DNA of 64,000 nt from CAWBXL01 sp963837365 (lineage in GTDB: Bacteria; Acidobacteriota; Terriglobia; Terriglobales; Acidobacteriaceae): contig CAWIMW010000005.1 in NCBI GenBank assembly GCA_963837365.1, forward strand, positions 1 through 64,000, written 5' to 3'. The notes beneath the pieces are model-generated. The model was not told the origin of the DNA. It saw only the letters and a program-made list of their open reading frames with translations, and did no database searches. Both the position numbers and the translations under genes were made by a program. This document shows, piece by piece, positions 61,129 through 64,000 of this stretch; the first letter of the stretch is position 1, and every line of letters begins with the position of its first letter.

Positions 61129-61917
61129 ATGACAAATCGAGAATCAGCTGCAATTCGCGTCTTGTTAGTGAGCTTTGACAAAGCCACGGTCGAAGCGCTT
61201 TCCGACGTCATGGAACAGATGGGGATCTATGTTGAAGTTTGCCCGGATCGCAAAGCTGCTTCGCGCCAGCTATGCAACACTAAGTATGAGGGCCTGATCG
61301 TTGATTTGGTGCAAGGGGAAGACGGCTTAGACCTGTTGAGAAGCCTGCCGGACTTCACCGCCAATAAGAGCGCCGTTTCCTGCGCAATCTTGAATGACAT
61401 TCATCAAAAGGCCTCCGCGTTTCAGGCGGGAGCGAACTTTATTTTGGAGCGCCCTCTGGACGTCCAAGCCGTGTCGCGCACGGTTCGTGCCGCATATCCG
61501 ATGATGGTGCGTGAGCGGCGACGCTATTTTCGTTGTCCGGTTGAGACACCTACATTTGTTACTTGCGAGCCTGATATTGAGTTTCAGGCCAGTTCCGTCA
61601 ATATCAGTGAAGCGGGGATGGCGATTCTGGTTCCGGAGCCACTTAAGACCGGTCAGAAAATAAAGCTACGGCTGCGCATTCCCGGCAACCCGAACATTTT
61701 GAACATTTCCGGTGAGGTTTGCTGGGCAAACGATGCCACAGGGCGCGCCGGCATTCAGTTTCACGAAGTCTCTACCGCTGTGGCTGAGGCTCTGGCTTCA
61801 TGGCTGCTGGCGCGGTTGGAAGAAATGATTCCGCAAGTTAAAGGGATGGCGGCGGGCGTACCCTCATCGGGCACACATCAGACGAGCGCTTCCCCCAAGG
61901 CATACCGCACAAACTGA
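61129..61917 (+). CDS. receiver-PilZ protein, probable c-di-GMP effector
   Basis: A 262-residue protein. The N-terminal receiver-like domain has Asp59 (EGLIVDLVQGEDG) but lacks the usual acidic pair (VSFDKAT) and has Arg where Lys is expected (LERPLD). The PilZ domain follows, with RRRYFR at 131-136 and NISEAG at 159-164, the c-di-GMP-binding motifs, and VCWANDATGRAGIQF later. It likely links c-di-GMP to an output partner. It precedes the NtrC-type gene by 173 bp. Confidence 0.85.
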   Translation: MTNRESAAIRVLLVSFDKATVEALSDVMEQMGIYVEVCPDRKAASRQLCNTKYEGLIVDLVQGEDGLDLLRSLPDFTANKSAVSCAILNDIHQKASAFQAGANFILERPLDVQAVSRTVRAAYPMMVRERRRYFRCPVETPTFVTCEPDIEFQASSVNISEAGMAILVPEPLKTGQKIKLRLRIPGNPNILNISGEVCWANDATGRAGIQFHEVSTAVAEALASWLLARLEEMIPQVKGMAAGVPSSGTHQTSASPKAYRTN

Positions 61918-61967
61918 GATCATACCTGTCTTTACATGAACATACAGTTTTTGCGGTATTCGCCAAT

Positions 61968-61989
61968 CTTGTTCCGAAAGTAGAACAAG
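61968..61989. promoter_or_regulatory. inverted repeat upstream of NtrC-type gene
   Basis: Perfect 7-bp arms CTTGTTC (61968-61974) and GAACAAG (61983-61989), 8 nt apart, about 100 bp before the ATG at 62091. A dyad of this kind could be an activator or autoregulatory site. Confidence 0.45.
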
Positions 61990-62090
61990 CCCATGACCGC
62001 TTGACCAACAGAGGCAATATAGGGATATGGTTATCTAAAGACTTCGCCTTCACCAGAGGTGCCGATTCTCGAAACTAGAAAGGCGATGGG

Positions 62091-63470
62091 ATGCCAAGAG
62101 ACAGGGTTCTGGTCGTCGAGGATGAGACTCAGTTTCTCGAGGCGGTGAGCTCATATCTTACAGGGAACGATTTTGATGTGGTGCCCTGTAAGACCTGCGC
62201 CGAAGCCACGGTTCTGTGGCGGACGAGCCGCCCGGATGTTGTCTTACTGGACCACAATCTTCCAGATGGAAATGCGCTTGATCTAATCACGCGGCTCCAT
62301 CCATTTGATCCTGATATTCCCATCATTGTTTTGACTGCGGAAGCTTCCATTGATCTTGCTGTGCAAGCGGTGAAACTTGGGGCGGAGCAGTTCCTGACCA
62401 AACCCATCGAGCTGTCAACTCTTCAAGTTGTAATTGAAAGATGCATCGAAAACCGGCGAAACCGCCTCAAACAGATGGCTGAGAAAAGCCGTCAATCGAG
62501 AGAAAGAGTGGACCCATTCCTAGGTCGTAGCCCAGTCATTCGCCGGTTGGCGGAGATATGTTCCAAAGTCGTCACTTCCGACAGTCCAATTTTGATTCAA
62601 GGCGAGACTGGGACCGGCAAGGGGGTGCTGGCGCACTGGTTCCATGAAAACAGCAGCCGCAGTGCGGAGCCATTTGTGGACCTTAATTGCGGCGGGCTTT
62701 CCCGCGACCTGCTGGAAAGTGAACTTTTCGGCTACGAAAAAGGGGCGTTCACCGGTGCGGTACAGAGCAAGGCCGGATTGCTGGAGATAGCGCACAAAGG
62801 CAGCGTTTTTTTGGATGAAATCGGGGACGTGGATTTGCAGTTGCAACCACGCCTGCTGAAAGTTCTGGAAGAAAAGCAATTCCGGCGGTTGGGAGATATC
62901 CGTGACCGACGTGTCGACGTTCGCCTAATCGCCGCCACGCATCAGGACATTGGGCAGCTGATACGGGACAAACAATTCCGCAGCGATCTTTACTTCCGCA
63001 TCAATACGATTCCCCTGACCACCCCGGCCCTCAGAGATCGAGTAGAGGACATTCCGATTTTGGCGGACTACTTCCTGAAACGCTTGCCACGCAACGCTCG
63101 AACGGGCGGGGAAGCTGAGTTGTCAGAGGGCGCTTTACGGGCCTTGCAATCCTATTCCTGGCCGGGAAATATTCGTGAATTGCGAAATGTTCTAGAGCGA
63201 GCGGTTTTGCTTAGCGATAACAAGGTCCTGAGGGAGAGAGATCTGCACTTTGATCTCACCGCCCAACCTGCCCCAGCACAGGCCCAAGCCGGCTCTAACC
63301 TGCAGACGCTCGACGAAATGGAAAGAGAGTATATCGAGCGCATCTTGTCCATCGAGGGGGGGCGAGTGGAAGCCGCAGCGAAAAAGCTGGGAATACCCCG
63401 AAGTTCTCTCTATAACAAGCTCAAGCAGTATGGCATCGCCCGCCATTCGGGGCCAACGACTTTGCAGTAG
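62091..63470 (+). CDS. NtrC-type sigma-54-dependent response regulator
   Basis: A 459-residue regulator. The receiver has Asp54 (VVLLDHNLPDG) and Lys104 (LTKPIEL). The AAA+ domain has Walker A GETGTGKG (171-178), the sigma-54 contact loop GAFTGA (218-223) and Walker B FLDEIGD. A C-terminal Fis-type HTH follows (AAAKKLGIPRSSLYNKLKQY). All catalytic motifs are present, so it should drive sigma-54 promoters. No sensor kinase is adjacent; the gene after it is an efflux adaptor. Confidence 0.95.
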   Translation: MPRDRVLVVEDETQFLEAVSSYLTGNDFDVVPCKTCAEATVLWRTSRPDVVLLDHNLPDGNALDLITRLHPFDPDIPIIVLTAEASIDLAVQAVKLGAEQFLTKPIELSTLQVVIERCIENRRNRLKQMAEKSRQSRERVDPFLGRSPVIRRLAEICSKVVTSDSPILIQGETGTGKGVLAHWFHENSSRSAEPFVDLNCGGLSRDLLESELFGYEKGAFTGAVQSKAGLLEIAHKGSVFLDEIGDVDLQLQPRLLKVLEEKQFRRLGDIRDRRVDVRLIAATHQDIGQLIRDKQFRSDLYFRINTIPLTTPALRDRVEDIPILADYFLKRLPRNARTGGEAELSEGALRALQSYSWPGNIRELRNVLERAVLLSDNKVLRERDLHFDLTAQPAPAQAQAGSNLQTLDEMEREYIERILSIEGGRVEAAAKKLGIPRSSLYNKLKQYGIARHSGPTTLQ

Positions 63471-63660
63471 CCCGGCTGAAAGACAGCCCTCAACGGCCTT
63501 CTAGGACCGCCTCAGGTCGCTCCATCTCCTAAAAACACCTAACTTTTCTGCCCATGAGCATGACTTTGTCGGATAATTAGGGGCATCCAACCGAATAAGT
63601 TCCATCGCAAGTCGGGCCAAGTAGGACATTCTATAGATATGTGAGCGTCTGACGAGAATG

Positions 63661-64000
63661 ATGACGGACACCCAAATCGAGGTGCGGCCGTATCAGGGTT
63701 CTGTCTCTTTATGTTTATTGCTCCTTGCCCTGCTTTTGGCTGGCTGTAAGCCGGTGGCCGACGGCCGGTCCGCGACACCAACCGAAAATCCAGCCGTACC
63801 CCGAACCCTTCGCTTGAAGGGTACTACGGAAGCGGTCCATTCCCGGGCCATCCTTGCTCCTATGCTTTCAGGGCAACAGGTCCGGTCGCTTACGATAACC
63901 AAGCTTGTGGCTGCGGGCAGCCGGGTCAAGCGTGGCGATCTACTGGTGGAATTCGACCGCCAGGACCAGACCCGGGATTTTTTGGACAAGCAGGCGGACT
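63661..64000 (+). CDS. RND-type membrane fusion lipoprotein, partial (window end)
   Basis: The frame is open to the end of the window (113 complete codons). The lipoprotein signal LLLLALLLAGC is followed by a short linker and the start of a HlyD-like barrel-sandwich domain (LRLKGTTEAVHSRAILAPML, LVAAGSRVKRGDLLVEFDRQ). It is probably the periplasmic adaptor of an efflux or macrolide exporter. An ATG at 63658 is also in frame. The NtrC-type gene just upstream may control it. Confidence 0.8.
   Translation, partial: MTDTQIEVRPYQGSVSLCLLLLALLLAGCKPVADGRSATPTENPAVPRTLRLKGTTEAVHSRAILAPMLSGQQVRSLTITKLVAAGSRVKRGDLLVEFDRQDQTRDFLDKQAD

Overview
The window reads like a chromosomal segment of a soil-type bacterium of the phylum Acidobacteriota (Terriglobia-like). 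This is an inference from gene content, not from a marker gene. The clues are several secreted glycosidases (GH37 trehalase, GH2, GH3), a secreted family with an Asp-Val-Pro-Phe-Glu-Phe start, a FliA/WhiG-type sigma factor, many copies of short palindromic intergenic repeats, and a Gram-negative envelope gene set (a BamD-like fragment, Cu/Zn superoxide dismutase, MurJ, an RND-type adaptor). No rRNA, tRNA, CRISPR array or intact prophage was found.

Layout. 0.3-1.1 kb is a scar of an IS256-type transposase fragment and two C-terminal remnants of a PD-(D/E)XK endonuclease. 1.1-12.5 kb holds a methyltransferase, ferredoxin, trehalase, an esterase-like phytase-family protein, an alpha/beta hydrolase, glutamine synthetase, a B12-binding radical SAM protein, an aldo/keto reductase and a CPBP protease. 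12.7-18.8 kb holds small proteins, a broken Rhs toxin/immunity cassette, YceH and a pair of zinc-ribbon membrane proteins, one of them a site-2 protease. 19.2-20.3 kb is a decayed IS110 element. 20.5-27 kb is carbohydrate metabolism (GH2, GH3), an aldo/keto reductase and a TonB-like protein. 27.4-33.7 kb carries a tiny PEP-CTERM peptide and hemE, hemH and hemG; hemE is separated from hemH by a propeller protein, a decayed toxin-antitoxin pair and a BamD-like fragment. 33.7-44.8 kb holds GtrA and CDP-alcohol transferase genes, a repeat-rich gap, a Cys-rich secreted protein, a class III aminotransferase, an amidohydrolase, murJ, sodC and a PA2779/C39-peptidase/TPR-barrel module. 44.9-49.3 kb holds a LysR regulator coupled to a three-domain acyl-activating/acyltransferase enzyme, and an AraC regulator. 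52-58 kb holds a large TPR protein, a LOG-family protein, and thiE overlapping a SUMF1-type gene. 58.2-64 kb is a signalling block: response regulator, kinase-like protein and FliA-type sigma factor in one operon, then a receiver-PilZ protein, an NtrC-type activator and the start of an efflux adaptor.

Two themes stand out. First, at least a dozen reading frames, including essential-looking hemE and hemG, are broken by single-base indels, several in homopolymers. Most of these probably reflect assembly or read errors, and the affected genes are annotated as single joined features. Second, the signalling operon at 58.2-60.6 kb pairs a response regulator whose phospho-acceptor Asp is Glu with a kinase-like protein lacking recognisable ATP-binding boxes, directly upstream of a sigma factor. 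That is the best candidate here for non-canonical regulation.
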